A model generated the notes under the pieces. That model saw only the letters and a list, made by a program, of their open reading frames with translations, had not been told where the DNA came from and made no database searches. A stretch of 64,000 nt of DNA. Source: DYKG01 sp964596185. GTDB taxonomy: Bacteria; Muiribacteriota; Ozemobacteria; Ozemobacterales; Ozemobacteraceae. The translations under genes were made by a program, and so were the position numbers. Position 1 is the stretch's first letter; each line of letters opens with the position of its first letter. Positions 8,032 through 16,858 of this stretch are shown in pieces. The stretch lies in the NCBI GenBank assembly GCA_964596185.1, contig CAZQUE010000004.1:58298-122297 (forward strand), read 5' to 3'.

Positions 8032-9907
8032 CGATTTTTCTCCGGGCATTTTTCTTCAGGGTCATTAGGATTACTGCCATATCTGAAGCCCTGACCCCGG
8101 GGATCTTTTCCAGCTCGCCGACCGTTTTGGGTCTGACTGCCTCGATTTTCATCCTGGCCTCTTTTGAAACAGCTCCAGGTAAATCATCGATAAACCCTGC
8201 GGGAATTTCGAATCGGGTCATACTTTCGCGCAGTTCATATTCTTTTTGTTGCTGAACCAGATATCCCGAGTATTTTATTCTTGCTTCGAGTTCAAATTTA
8301 GCAAGCAAATCAAGCTCCTCGACCTCGGGAACAAGCCTTTGAAAGCTTGCCAATTCAGCTTCTGGCCGGCGCAGCAACTGAGCCAGGCTTGCAGAAGAAT
8401 GCATCACCGGGTTAGCGAATTCCGGGAGTATTTTGGGCAACTGTGCCGGTGTCAAAGCAATACTGTTGAATTTATCTTCAAGCGCTTGCAAATGCTGCTG
8501 ACGCAGCTGAAGCTTGGCATATTTTTCCTCTGGCAAAACTCTGTATTGCCGCCCGAATTCAGCAAGTCGTTCTTCAGCATTCGACATTCTCAACTGCAGG
8601 CGGAAAGGAGAACGCGAGGTGAATACCCGATATGGCTCTATAATCCCGGTTGTTGTGATTTCTTCGATCATCAAACCAAGATAGGAATTTTGAGGAGATA
8701 AAACAAGCGGAGAATCACCGCGAAGAATCGCCGCAGCGTTCAGACCTGCGAGCAAACCCTGGGCGGCGGCCTCCTCATAGCCCGAAGTCCCATTGATTTG
8801 CCCTGCAAGAAAAAGATTTCTTATCGACCGCGACATCATCGTCGGGTAAAGATCCTGGGGATCGATCACATCATATTCGATTCCGTAGCCCGGACGTGTT
8901 ATGACCGCTTCAGCATGCCCAGGCAGGGTTCGCACATATTCTTCCTGAACATTTTCTGGAAGGCTTGTCGAAAGCCCCTGCAGATAAATTTCCGTCGAAA
9001 GAACGCCCTCAGGCTCAAGAAAAACCTTGTGAGTGATTTTGTCAGGAAACTTGCTGATTTTATCTTCGATAGAAGGACAGTATCTTGGACCGGTTCCGGT
9101 GATATAACCGGCGACAAGAGCAGATTTGCTTATATTTTCAACAATAACCCGATAGGTTTCTTCAGTCGTTCTTGTTATATAACAAGGCTTGGCCGGCAAT
9201 CTCGAAGACAGGTCTGACCAGAGAGAAAAAGGCGGAGTCATCGGCTCGTCTTCCTGCTTTTCCATACCCGAGAAATCAATGGTTTTGCCATCGATTCTCG
9301 GCGGTGTTCCAGTTTTGAAGCGCATCATAGGCAGTCCGGCATTCTGCAGTGATTCACCCAGAGCGTCGGCAGCCGGCTCACCGGCTCGCCCTGCGGAAAA
9401 ATTCACAGAACCTATGTGAATCAAACCGCGAAGAAATGTCCCGGTAGTTAAAATTACTGCAGGAGCCTTGATAGCATCACCATTGATCAGCCCCACGCCA
9501 CAAACCTTGCCGTCTTCGACCAGCAAATCGGTTACCAACTGCTGCTGCAAAGACAAATTGGGCTGATCGAGAAGAGAGCGAAGCATTCGCCGACTGTAGG
9601 CCTCTTTATCAGATTGAAAACGATTTGCCTGCACAGCCAATCCCTTTCTGGTATTCAAGCGGCGCATCTGAATCGAAGTTTCGTCGGCAACTATGCCCAT
9701 TTCCCCGCCAAGCGCATCTATTTCACGAACCAGTTGCCCTTTTCCCTGCCCACCAATAGATGGATTACATGGCATTGCTGCAACTGCATCGAGATTGATA
9801 GTGAGAAGCAGAGTAACCGCTCCGGCGCGGGCACTGGCAAGCGCAGCTTCACAACCGGCGTGACCGGCTCCGACAACGATGACTTCAAAATCGCCCTTGT
9901 TGTTCAC
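8024..9907 (-). CDS. mnmG: MnmG (GidA) tRNA modification FAD enzyme, paralogue 1
   Basis: With MnmE, MnmG makes the cmnm5 modification at wobble uridine 34 of certain tRNAs, using FAD and methylene-tetrahydrofolate. This 627-residue copy has GAGHAGCEAA for FAD, Cys47 in MPCNPSIGG and Cys277 in RYCPSIEDK, plus SAGRAGEP (171-178), KTGTPPR (198-204) and the GQINGTSGYEEAAAQGL block. The block that normally reads GPAVRAxRAQAD is altered here (GLAVQANRFQSD, 89-100), as is the LVDDL segment (MIEEI). It starts at a GTG that overlaps the HEAT gene stop by four bases and is followed by rsmG. A second full-length paralogue lies at 12557-14464. Confidence 0.93.
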   Translation of the reverse strand: MNNKGDFEVIVVGAGHAGCEAALASARAGAVTLLLTINLDAVAAMPCNPSIGGQGKGQLVREIDALGGEMGIVADETSIQMRRLNTRKGLAVQANRFQSDKEAYSRRMLRSLLDQPNLSLQQQLVTDLLVEDGKVCGVGLINGDAIKAPAVILTTGTFLRGLIHIGSVNFSAGRAGEPAADALGESLQNAGLPMMRFKTGTPPRIDGKTIDFSGMEKQEDEPMTPPFSLWSDLSSRLPAKPCYITRTTEETYRVIVENISKSALVAGYITGTGPRYCPSIEDKISKFPDKITHKVFLEPEGVLSTEIYLQGLSTSLPENVQEEYVRTLPGHAEAVITRPGYGIEYDVIDPQDLYPTMMSRSIRNLFLAGQINGTSGYEEAAAQGLLAGLNAAAILRGDSPLVLSPQNSYLGLMIEEITTTGIIEPYRVFTSRSPFRLQLRMSNAEERLAEFGRQYRVLPEEKYAKLQLRQQHLQALEDKFNSIALTPAQLPKILPEFANPVMHSSASLAQLLRRPEAELASFQRLVPEVEELDLLAKFELEARIKYSGYLVQQQKEYELRESMTRFEIPAGFIDDLPGAVSKEARMKIEAVRPKTVGELEKIPGVRASDMAVILMTLKKNARRKIDE

Positions 9908-12560
9908 TTGTTTATCAGTAGGGTTTTTTCAACCAATGAGCGAACGAGTTCATTAGGATCGCTCGCCATTTGTTCAAGCACTGCTCTGGCCTCGGGAGTG
10001 CGTTTACGTGACAGGATTTTTGCGGCCGACAATCTGATATGCTCGTCCTGATGGTTATAAGCAGCATTTAGCAGAATTGTCTGATCGTCACCCATAACAA
10101 AGGCGATATCTCTGGCTGCCACCTGCCAATCCTCAGGATTGCTTGACATCATTCTCGAGTAAACCTCGGCTGACCGGGGCTTGGAAAAAGTTGGCGCACC
10201 CGGAGGCAATTCAACCCGAGGTGGAGCAGCAGGTTGCGGCGGAGCAACCGGGGCTGCTGGCACTACAGGCGCGACAGGCTGCGGCGGAGCAACCGGGGCT
10301 GCTGGCGCTACAGGCGCGACAGGTTGCGGTGGAGCAACCGGGGCGGCAGGCACTACAGGCGCGGCAGGCTGCGGCGGAGCAACCGGGGCTGCTGGCGCTA
10401 CGGGCGCGGCAGGCTGCGGCGGAGCAACCGGGGCTGCTGGCGCGGCAGGCGCGGCAGGCTGCGGCGGAGCAACCGGGGCTGATGGCGCTACAGGCGCGGC
10501 AGGTTGCGGCGGAGCAACCGGGGCTGCAGGCGTTACAGGCGCGGCAGGCTGCGGCGGGGCAACCGGGGCAGCTGGCGCTACAGGCGCGGCAGGCTGCGGC
10601 GGAGCAACCGGGGCTGCTGGCGCTACAGGCGCGGCAGGCTGCGGCGGAGCAACCGGGGCTGCTGGCGCGGCAGGCGCGGCAGGCTGCGGCGGAGCAACCG
10701 GGGCTGATGGCGCTACAGGCGCGGCAGGTTGCGGCGGAGCAACCGGGGCTGCAGGCGTTACAGGCGCGGCAGGCTGCGGCGGGGCAACCGGGGCAGCTGG
10801 CGCTACAGGCGCGGCAGGCTGCGGCGGAGCAACCGGGGTTTTTGTCTCTTCGCGCAGCGGTGTGTCTTTGACTTTTTCCCACAAAGAGTTTGCAACTTGC
10901 GCGACAACCGGGTCAGGATCGCCCGACGCAGCTTTTAGAACCTGTCGGGCAGTTGAATTGTTTATTTTGGCAAGAGATTTAAGAACGCTTAGGCGAATAC
11001 CCTGATTTGGATCTTTAAGTGCCGCCTTTAGAAGAGTCAAGGAGGCTTGATCCCCGATTTCACCCAATGCGAAAATTACACTGTCGCGCAGCCAGACCTC
11101 TGAAGAAACCAGCATTGATCTAAGAGTCAAAAATGCCTGCTGATAACCATTCTTTACCAGAAATTTTGCCGCATTTACTTTTACTCGATTTTCCGGATCT
11201 TGCAACAGAGCAATAATTTGCTGCTCACAACCACGAATTCCCTGTTCTTCAATAACCTCAACCGTATTGGCTCTGACACGAGGGTCAGGATCCTGGAGAC
11301 AGGAAAAAATGGTATTCAATCCTTTTTCACGACTGTTTCGAGCAAAAACTTTTACCAGACCTGATTTTACAATTACGTCTTTTTCATTGAGCAGAATTCT
11401 CTCCAGAAGAGAGGTATCCAGCTCCATTTCGGTGTCCATAATAATTTTCAGCATCAAGAAGCGCCGCTGAGAGGAAAAATTCTCGTTGGCAAGCTTGAAA
11501 AGCACTTGTGGTGGCACCTTGCGATCCTTAAGGTTCAACAAAGCCTGCAAAGCCGACAATGCGACCTCTTCAAGCTGACTTTCAGATAGCTGAAGCAGTT
11601 GGGTCAGATATCCGGAAGGCTTTTTGTCTGACAGCATGCGAATGTGCTGTAACAGTGTCGGAATATCGTTGATCTTTTTCAAATCAGGCAAAGAAGGATC
11701 TACGCTATCGTCAAATAGCGGAGGAGGTGCAGAAGGAGGTACAGCCAAATTTTCTGGCTGGCTAAGGCCCGGGGTTTCGAATTCATTCAAAGAAGGCAGT
11801 CCAAAAGCTGGCTCGGGCGCTACTGGAGCAGAGGGAGCCGCGGGCATCACAGGAGCCGCNNNNNNNNNNNNNNNNNNNNNNNNNNNNNNNNNNNNNNNNN
11901 NNNNNNNNNNNNNNNNNNNNNNNNNNNNNNNNNNNNNNNNNNNNNNNNNNNNNNNNNNNAAGCTGGCTCGGGCGCTACTGGAGCAGAGGGAGCCGCGGGC
12001 ATCACAGGAGCCGCTGGCTGCGGCGGCGCTACCGGAGCAGAGGGAGCCGAAGGCATCACAGGAGCCGCTGGCTGTGGCGGGGCTAACGGAGCAGAGGGAG
12101 CCGAAGGCATCACAGGAGCCGCTGGCTGCGGCGGGGCCACCGGAGCAGAGGGAGTCGCAGGCATCACAGGAGCCGCTGGCTGTGGCGGGGCCACCGGAGC
12201 AGAGGGAGCCGCGGGCATCACAGGAGCCGCGGGCTGCGGAGGCGGCTCTACCGGAGTAGAAGGTGAAACAGGCTGATTCTCAGGCTGTGACGGCAGAGAA
12301 AAGCCCTGGCCAGGTGCTGGGAAGCCAGGATTGACTTGTTGCGGCTGAGGCATATTGCCACCTAGTTCATTTAATATGGCTGCAGCGTATTTACGAACTT
12401 CTTCTTCAGTATCCTGAAGAAGACTTTCTGCAAACTTTTTTTTCTCTTCGTTGGGGATGGTAGGAATCTGCATAAGTTGCTGCAGCGAACGTTGGCGCAC
12501 TTCAGCAGAAATTGACTTCAGATTGTTTATCAGCAATTCCTGCCGCTTTTTGTTCATCAT
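9904..12560 (-). CDS. HEAT-repeat protein with two Pro/Ala-rich repeat linkers, interrupted by an assembly gap
   Basis: I read the two halves on either side of the N run as one gene: removing the 100 N and one copy of the duplicated 55-mer restores a single 833-residue frame. The layout is a helical N-terminal region (1-70), a Pro/Ala array of about 18-residue units (about 107-200), HEAT repeats (about 240-515, e.g. LQDPDPRVRANTVEVIEEQG), a second array of 15-residue PAAPVAPPQPA units (about 524-730) and a C-terminal HEAT-like segment (about 750-833). No signal peptide is seen. The gene overlaps mnmG(2) upstream and mnmG(1) downstream by four bases each, so it is translationally coupled to both. 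HEAT solenoids bind proteins; its role, perhaps as a scaffold, is unknown. Confidence 0.85.
10222..10836 (-). repeat. 45-bp tandem repeat array inside the HEAT gene
   Basis: About 14 head-to-tail copies of a 45-bp unit encoding variants of PAAPVAPPQPAAPVA. Five consecutive units, with variable residues in the order VAPA, VTPA, VAPS, AAPA, VAPA, are repeated as a 225-bp block, giving a higher-order duplication. All changes stay in frame. The copy number could be wrong in a short-read assembly. Confidence 0.9.
11805..12242 (-). repeat. 54-bp tandem repeat array interrupted by the gap
   Basis: Roughly five copies of a 54-bp unit encoding APVMPAAPSAPVAPPQPA-like sequence lie at 11960-12242, and part of the same array lies just left of the N run. 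The unit differs from the 45-bp unit of the downstream array, although both give Pro/Ala-rich spacer. Confidence 0.85.
11860..11959. other. Assembly gap (100 N) flanked by an identical 55-mer
   Basis: Exactly 100 N, a conventional placeholder of unknown size. The 55 bases ending at 11859 (11805-11859) are identical to the 55 bases beginning at 11960 (11960-12014). The two contigs therefore appear to end in a shared 55-mer, and the true gap may be negative. Confidence 0.97.
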
Positions 12561-14464
12561 TTCTCCACCTCAGTTTTGCCGGAAACTTCCTCTTTAAAAT
12601 CGAGAACCGTCAAAAGAATAGCAAGTTCTCCCCTTGAAAGGCAATTTTTTCTTACCGCCTGACTCAAATCATCAAATCGGTTGGAAAAAATGGCCTGCCT
12701 GGCAGTCTCACTCAAAGCCTGCAAGCGACCGTCATTATCAGTCAGGGGCAAAGTTATTTTTTCGAGTAATCCGGTTTGTTCTATCCTTTCAGCTTCTCGC
12801 TCAGCATAACCTCGATAGCGAATTTCTGTTTCAAGATTGAAAACCTCATCGGCAGCGCAAAGCTTCAACTGTTGTCCATCGGCCAAAAATTCCTTGAGCT
12901 GAAAATAATTGAAGGAAGGTCTCTGTAACAATTCTGCCGCGCTTATAGTCTTTTTAAGATCACCGGTACGGGTCTGCAATAGCCGAGCGCGATTCTCGCC
13001 ACTTGGTTGAATTTTGAGCTGTTCAAGGCGCTTTATCTCACCTTCGATGCGTTCTACCCACTCTTTGATCGATTGATATCTTTCCTGGTCAACCAGCCCG
13101 ATGCGGGCGGCATCTTCTATCAGACGGCGTTCTGCTGAGTCATCGCGAAGTTTCAGCCTGAACTCGGCGTGACCGGGTGTTATTCGGTATGGTTCGGGCT
13201 TCTCCCAGGTTGAGAGATCATCAACCAGCACACCGATGTAACTTTGCGTTCTGGATGGCCAGTATGGCGGTTTACCGCGCAAAGATAAAACAGCGTTGAT
13301 TCCGGCAATAAGCCCCTGTGCTGCGGCCTCTTCATACCCGGAAGTTCCATTGAGCTGTCCTGCAGTATACAACCCTTTGATCACTCTGCTTTCAAGGGTT
13401 TTACGGAATTGGCCGGGAGCCAGCGCATCATATTCGATGGCATAGCCATAGCGCAAAATAACGGCATTTTCAAGACCGGCAACGCTGGAAACGATTTCTT
13501 GCTGGGCCTTTGGAGGCATGCCAGTCGTCAAGCCCTGTAGATATAGTTCTCTGGACTCCCATCCTTCAGGTTCGACAAAAATCTGGTGTTTTATCTGATC
13601 AGGAAAGTTAATGATTTTTCGATCGATTGAAGGACAATGTTTTGGCCCAACGTTAGTGATGTTTTCAAGCTTGAGTGGACTTTCATCGAGATTTCTTCTA
13701 ACAGCATCGACAGATCTTGAGTCGGTAAAAGTCAGCCAGCAGGAAATCTGCTTCTCATAGTTTCGAAGCCTGTTTTCCCATTGGAAACCACCTGAATCAT
13801 TGTCTCCTGGCAATTCTTTCATTTTCCCAATATCTATAGAACTTTTGAGAATTCTGGGTGGAGTCGCAGTCTGAAGCCGCCGCAGGTTTATCCCCAGAGA
13901 AGCGAGACTTTCGGAAAGTCCTTTTACCGAACGCTGGTTGTGCGGGCCGCTTTCCCAGCTGCTTCGGCCAAGGATTATCCGACTGTTAAGATAAGTACCC
14001 GAAGTAATAATGAGTTTCTCACAACCAAATTCAAGACCGGTTTCACTGCGAACTCCCTTTATGAAACCATTTTCAGCTATAACTTCAACGACCTGGGCCT
14101 GACGCACCAATAAATTCGGAGTTTTAAAAAGAGTTTCGGTCATTCTCTGTCGATAAAGGAATTTATCGGCCTGGGCTCTGCGCGAGCGGACTGCCGGGCC
14201 TTTAGAAGTATTCAGCCACTTCATTTGCACGCAGGTTTCATCGATACAGGCTGCCATTTCACCGCCAAGCACCCCTATTTCTCTTACCAGATGTCCTTTT
14301 CCAGGCCCTCCGATGCTGGGATTACACGGCATCAGAGCTATTGTCGAAATATTCATGGTCAAAAGAAGGGTTTTAGCCCCAAGCCTGGCTGAGGCAAGAG
14401 CTGCCTCACATCCTGCATGACCGGCACCAACGACAATAACTTCAAAAGAATTGCTACTGGTCAT
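12557..14464 (-). CDS. MnmG (GidA) homologue, paralogue 2, next to mnmE
   Basis: A second full-length MnmG family protein (635 residues) with GAGHAGCEAA for FAD, Cys47 in MPCNPSIGG, Cys277 in KHCPSIDRK and the GQLNGTSGYEEAAAQGL block. It keeps GPAVRSRRAQAD (89-100) and the LVDDL segment but has lost SGGRAGxP (here SGPHNQR) and KTGTPPR (here QTATPPR, 198-204). The C-terminal helical segment, normally like ISGVTPAAISILL, is also altered. It starts one base after the mnmE stop and shares an ATGA overlap with the HEAT gene. It may be MnmE's partner, a partner subunit of paralogue 1, or have a changed activity; sequence alone does not decide. Confidence 0.88.
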   Translation of the reverse strand: MTSSNSFEVIVVGAGHAGCEAALASARLGAKTLLLTMNISTIALMPCNPSIGGPGKGHLVREIGVLGGEMAACIDETCVQMKWLNTSKGPAVRSRRAQADKFLYRQRMTETLFKTPNLLVRQAQVVEVIAENGFIKGVRSETGLEFGCEKLIITSGTYLNSRIILGRSSWESGPHNQRSVKGLSESLASLGINLRRLQTATPPRILKSSIDIGKMKELPGDNDSGGFQWENRLRNYEKQISCWLTFTDSRSVDAVRRNLDESPLKLENITNVGPKHCPSIDRKIINFPDQIKHQIFVEPEGWESRELYLQGLTTGMPPKAQQEIVSSVAGLENAVILRYGYAIEYDALAPGQFRKTLESRVIKGLYTAGQLNGTSGYEEAAAQGLIAGINAVLSLRGKPPYWPSRTQSYIGVLVDDLSTWEKPEPYRITPGHAEFRLKLRDDSAERRLIEDAARIGLVDQERYQSIKEWVERIEGEIKRLEQLKIQPSGENRARLLQTRTGDLKKTISAAELLQRPSFNYFQLKEFLADGQQLKLCAADEVFNLETEIRYRGYAEREAERIEQTGLLEKITLPLTDNDGRLQALSETARQAIFSNRFDDLSQAVRKNCLSRGELAILLTVLDFKEEVSGKTEVEK

Positions 14465-14465
14465 A

Positions 14466-15842
14466 TCATTTACCTATACAGAATCTTTCAAAAATCAGAT
14501 CAAGAGTGTTTACATCTACAGTCTCGCCATTCACCCGACCAAGTTCGCGAACGGCTTCTTCGAGTTCTATCGCCAACATGTCCTGATAAATCTGACCAAT
14601 ACCCTCAATGGATCTTTCAATTGCCGCAAGAGCCTTTTCAAGAGCCAATTGTTGCTGGGCACCCAGCAAAACCATAGAATCGAGTTCGGCCAGACCGCTT
14701 TTATCAATAAGGATTTTCAGCTCATCAACCAGTCCAGCCAAACCGGTTCCTTGAAGCGCCGAAATTCCGACTCCTGCATTCCCGGCAAAAAAATCCGGAT
14801 CGAGCTTCTGAGGCAAATCAATCTTATTGCGAACACAAATGAAGGGTTTATTGCGACTCTGCATTTCTGAAAGCACCAGTCGGTCCTCGACCGTCTCAAT
14901 CTGTGAGCCGTCAAAGACTCCGATAAGAGCGAACGCTTCGTCTATTGCACGCCGGGTTCTTTCAATTCCGATAGCCTCGATCTTGTCCCCTGGATTGCGC
15001 AAACCAGCAGTATCGACAATTCTGACCGGGATTGATCCAATCAAAAACCCCTCTTCAAGGGTATCACGGGTTGTTCCGGCAACTTCTGTAACTATTGCCC
15101 GATCTTTGCCGAGCATATAATTCATCAGGCTCGATTTTCCGCTATTGGGACGCCCGAGCAGGGCTATTTTTAGACCGCCGGCGACCAGACTGCCATTTTT
15201 GGCATTGTTGGCAAAAATAAGCATTTCGCGATGAATGATTTTTAAATCACGGGCAAGTCGGTGCTCGTCAATGGCTTCAATGGCATCTTCTGGAAAATTC
15301 AAGCTGGCTTCGAGCTGAACCAGATGATGAAGAATCTGTTGACGAAAAATGCCCAACCGCTGTGAAGGCAAACCATCGAGCTGATTCAATGCCATCTGTG
15401 CCTGGGAGCTTGTTTCTGCCGAAAGCAACTGAGCAACGGCCTCAACCTCTAAAAGATCGAGCTTGCCATTGATGAAAGCCCTGCGGGTGAATTCTCCAGC
15501 TTCTGCTGGTCGGGCACCATTCTTGATCAGCAAAGCAATAATTCTGCTTACCAGAACGGGATTGCCATGGCAGGAAATCTCGGCGACGTTTTCCCCACTA
15601 TAGGAATTTGGCGCAACAAAAGTCGTCAATACGACCTTGTCTACGACCGAATCATTTTCAGGATCGATTATAGAACCATAGTATGCTGAATAAGGGAGGG
15701 GGAAAGTTTTCTTTCCCCCTTTTTTGAACACCTTGTTCAGAATGTTGAATGATTCCGGACCAGACAGACGTATCAGACTCAATGCAGCCCTTCCAGGTGG
15801 TGTGGAAGCGGCAACAATAGTGTCAACGCCTTTTTTAGACAT
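14466..15842 (-). CDS. mnmE: tRNA modification GTPase MnmE
   Basis: A potassium-activated GTPase that works with MnmG on tRNA wobble uridine. The N-terminal formyl-THF-binding domain begins DTIVAASTPPGRAALSLIRL. The inserted G domain shows GRPNSGKSS (G1), the GTTRDT switch (G2), DTAGLR (G3) and NKIDL (G4). The C terminus ends FCIGK with the conserved cysteine. It has 458 residues from the ATG at 15842, which has GGAGG just before it and overlaps the khpB stop by eight bases. A longer in-frame start at 15881 adds residues unlike the family. Confidence 0.97.
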   Translation of the reverse strand: MSKKGVDTIVAASTPPGRAALSLIRLSGPESFNILNKVFKKGGKKTFPLPYSAYYGSIIDPENDSVVDKVVLTTFVAPNSYSGENVAEISCHGNPVLVSRIIALLIKNGARPAEAGEFTRRAFINGKLDLLEVEAVAQLLSAETSSQAQMALNQLDGLPSQRLGIFRQQILHHLVQLEASLNFPEDAIEAIDEHRLARDLKIIHREMLIFANNAKNGSLVAGGLKIALLGRPNSGKSSLMNYMLGKDRAIVTEVAGTTRDTLEEGFLIGSIPVRIVDTAGLRNPGDKIEAIGIERTRRAIDEAFALIGVFDGSQIETVEDRLVLSEMQSRNKPFICVRNKIDLPQKLDPDFFAGNAGVGISALQGTGLAGLVDELKILIDKSGLAELDSMVLLGAQQQLALEKALAAIERSIEGIGQIYQDMLAIELEEAVRELGRVNGETVDVNTLDLIFERFCIGK

Positions 15843-16851
15843 CTTCCTCCATGAACATCGGCACTGCACCAGAGCCTTCATTTCTTTCTATTGGCTCTTC
15901 ATCGGCCTCGTCAAGAATCGGCTGCCAGCCGGCATTAACCTCATTGCGACCTTTTTTCAACGGAGAAATAACTACGCGGCGCATAGGCTCAGAACCTTTC
16001 GAAAAGGTTTCAATACCGTTTTTATCTTTAAGAGCCATGTGAACAGTTCGACGATCGAGAGTCGACATTGGTTCAAGTTCGACCTGCTTGCGCGAAGAAA
16101 GGGCTTTTTTATACATGCGGAAAGCCAGCGACATTAGATTGCGGTAGCGTTTTTCCCGATAACCCTGGGCATCGAGAACCAGCTTGATTCTTTCGTCATT
16201 GCCCCGGTTCAAAATAATGTTCATCAGGTATTGCAATGAATCGAGGGTTCGGCCGCGCTTGCCGATAAGTTGGGAAACATTTTCACCCGAAGCTTCGATA
16301 ACCCATGCTCCATCACGCATATAATCTTCGAGATTGAGCTCATCCACACCAACATTGGCAGCAACTTCACGGATAAGCTCAAAAATCTGTCCATAAAATT
16401 CATGATTACGAATTTCGTCGCTGACGGGATCTTTGGGGCGTTCGACGATTGGTTCTTCTTCAACCTGGCGGCGCTGTCTCGGGGCAGAGCGGCGATTATC
16501 ACGACTTCCCCGATGTTCTCTGGACTCGCGAGGCTCTCTGGATTCGCGATATCCTCTGAATTCGCGGTTTTCCCTTACTGGCGGTTCTTCGTCAGGCTCG
16601 GAAAACTCACGGCGTTTAATCTTTTCAGGTCGGTCTTCGATTGAATTCTCGGCCTTTTTGACTGGCTGAGCCTTCTGCCCAAGGGTAAACCGAATTTTGA
16701 ATTCCTGTTTACCGACGAAGCCGAAAATACCGCGAGCTGGAGCTGTAAGCACTTCAGAGTCAAGGATCACTTCGTTGTCGTTCAATTCACCCTGAGCAAT
16801 CTGTCGAGCTTCATCTTCTGATTTGGCCGTAATTTCAATAGTCCTGTTCAT
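15835..16851 (-). CDS. khpB: Jag/KhpB RNA-binding protein
   Basis: An RNA-binding protein usually encoded after yidC and thought to bind RNA with KhpA and affect cell elongation and division in Gram-positives. The 338 residues contain an N-terminal Jag domain (about 1-50), an Arg/Glu/Ser-rich low-complexity linker (about 70-130, many RES/REP/RGS steps), a KH domain with the GKRGRTLDSLQYL loop and a C-terminal R3H domain (about 225-310). The ATG at 16851 is preceded by AAGGAGG within the end of yidC. The linker looks disordered and could itself contact RNA. Confidence 0.93.
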   Translation of the reverse strand: MNRTIEITAKSEDEARQIAQGELNDNEVILDSEVLTAPARGIFGFVGKQEFKIRFTLGQKAQPVKKAENSIEDRPEKIKRREFSEPDEEPPVRENREFRGYRESREPRESREHRGSRDNRRSAPRQRRQVEEEPIVERPKDPVSDEIRNHEFYGQIFELIREVAANVGVDELNLEDYMRDGAWVIEASGENVSQLIGKRGRTLDSLQYLMNIILNRGNDERIKLVLDAQGYREKRYRNLMSLAFRMYKKALSSRKQVELEPMSTLDRRTVHMALKDKNGIETFSKGSEPMRRVVISPLKKGRNEVNAGWQPILDEADEEPIERNEGSGAVPMFMEEDV

Positions 16852-16858
16852 ATATGGG

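Noticed and set aside
10222..10836. A repeat array that could be mistaken for CRISPR
   Set aside because: Units are contiguous, coding and nearly identical with no unique spacers, and no cas genes are near.
10181..11005. A long plus-strand frame encoding a Gly-Ala-Thr collagen-like protein
   Set aside because: It is the complement of the 45-bp Pro/Ala repeats; every frame stays open there because the unit has no stops and a length divisible by three. The minus-strand gene has real HEAT domains on both sides.
11847..12560. Treating the two halves of the HEAT gene as two proteins
   Set aside because: The frame break is explained by the artificial 100-N gap and the duplicated 55-mer; deletion of 155 bases restores one frame.
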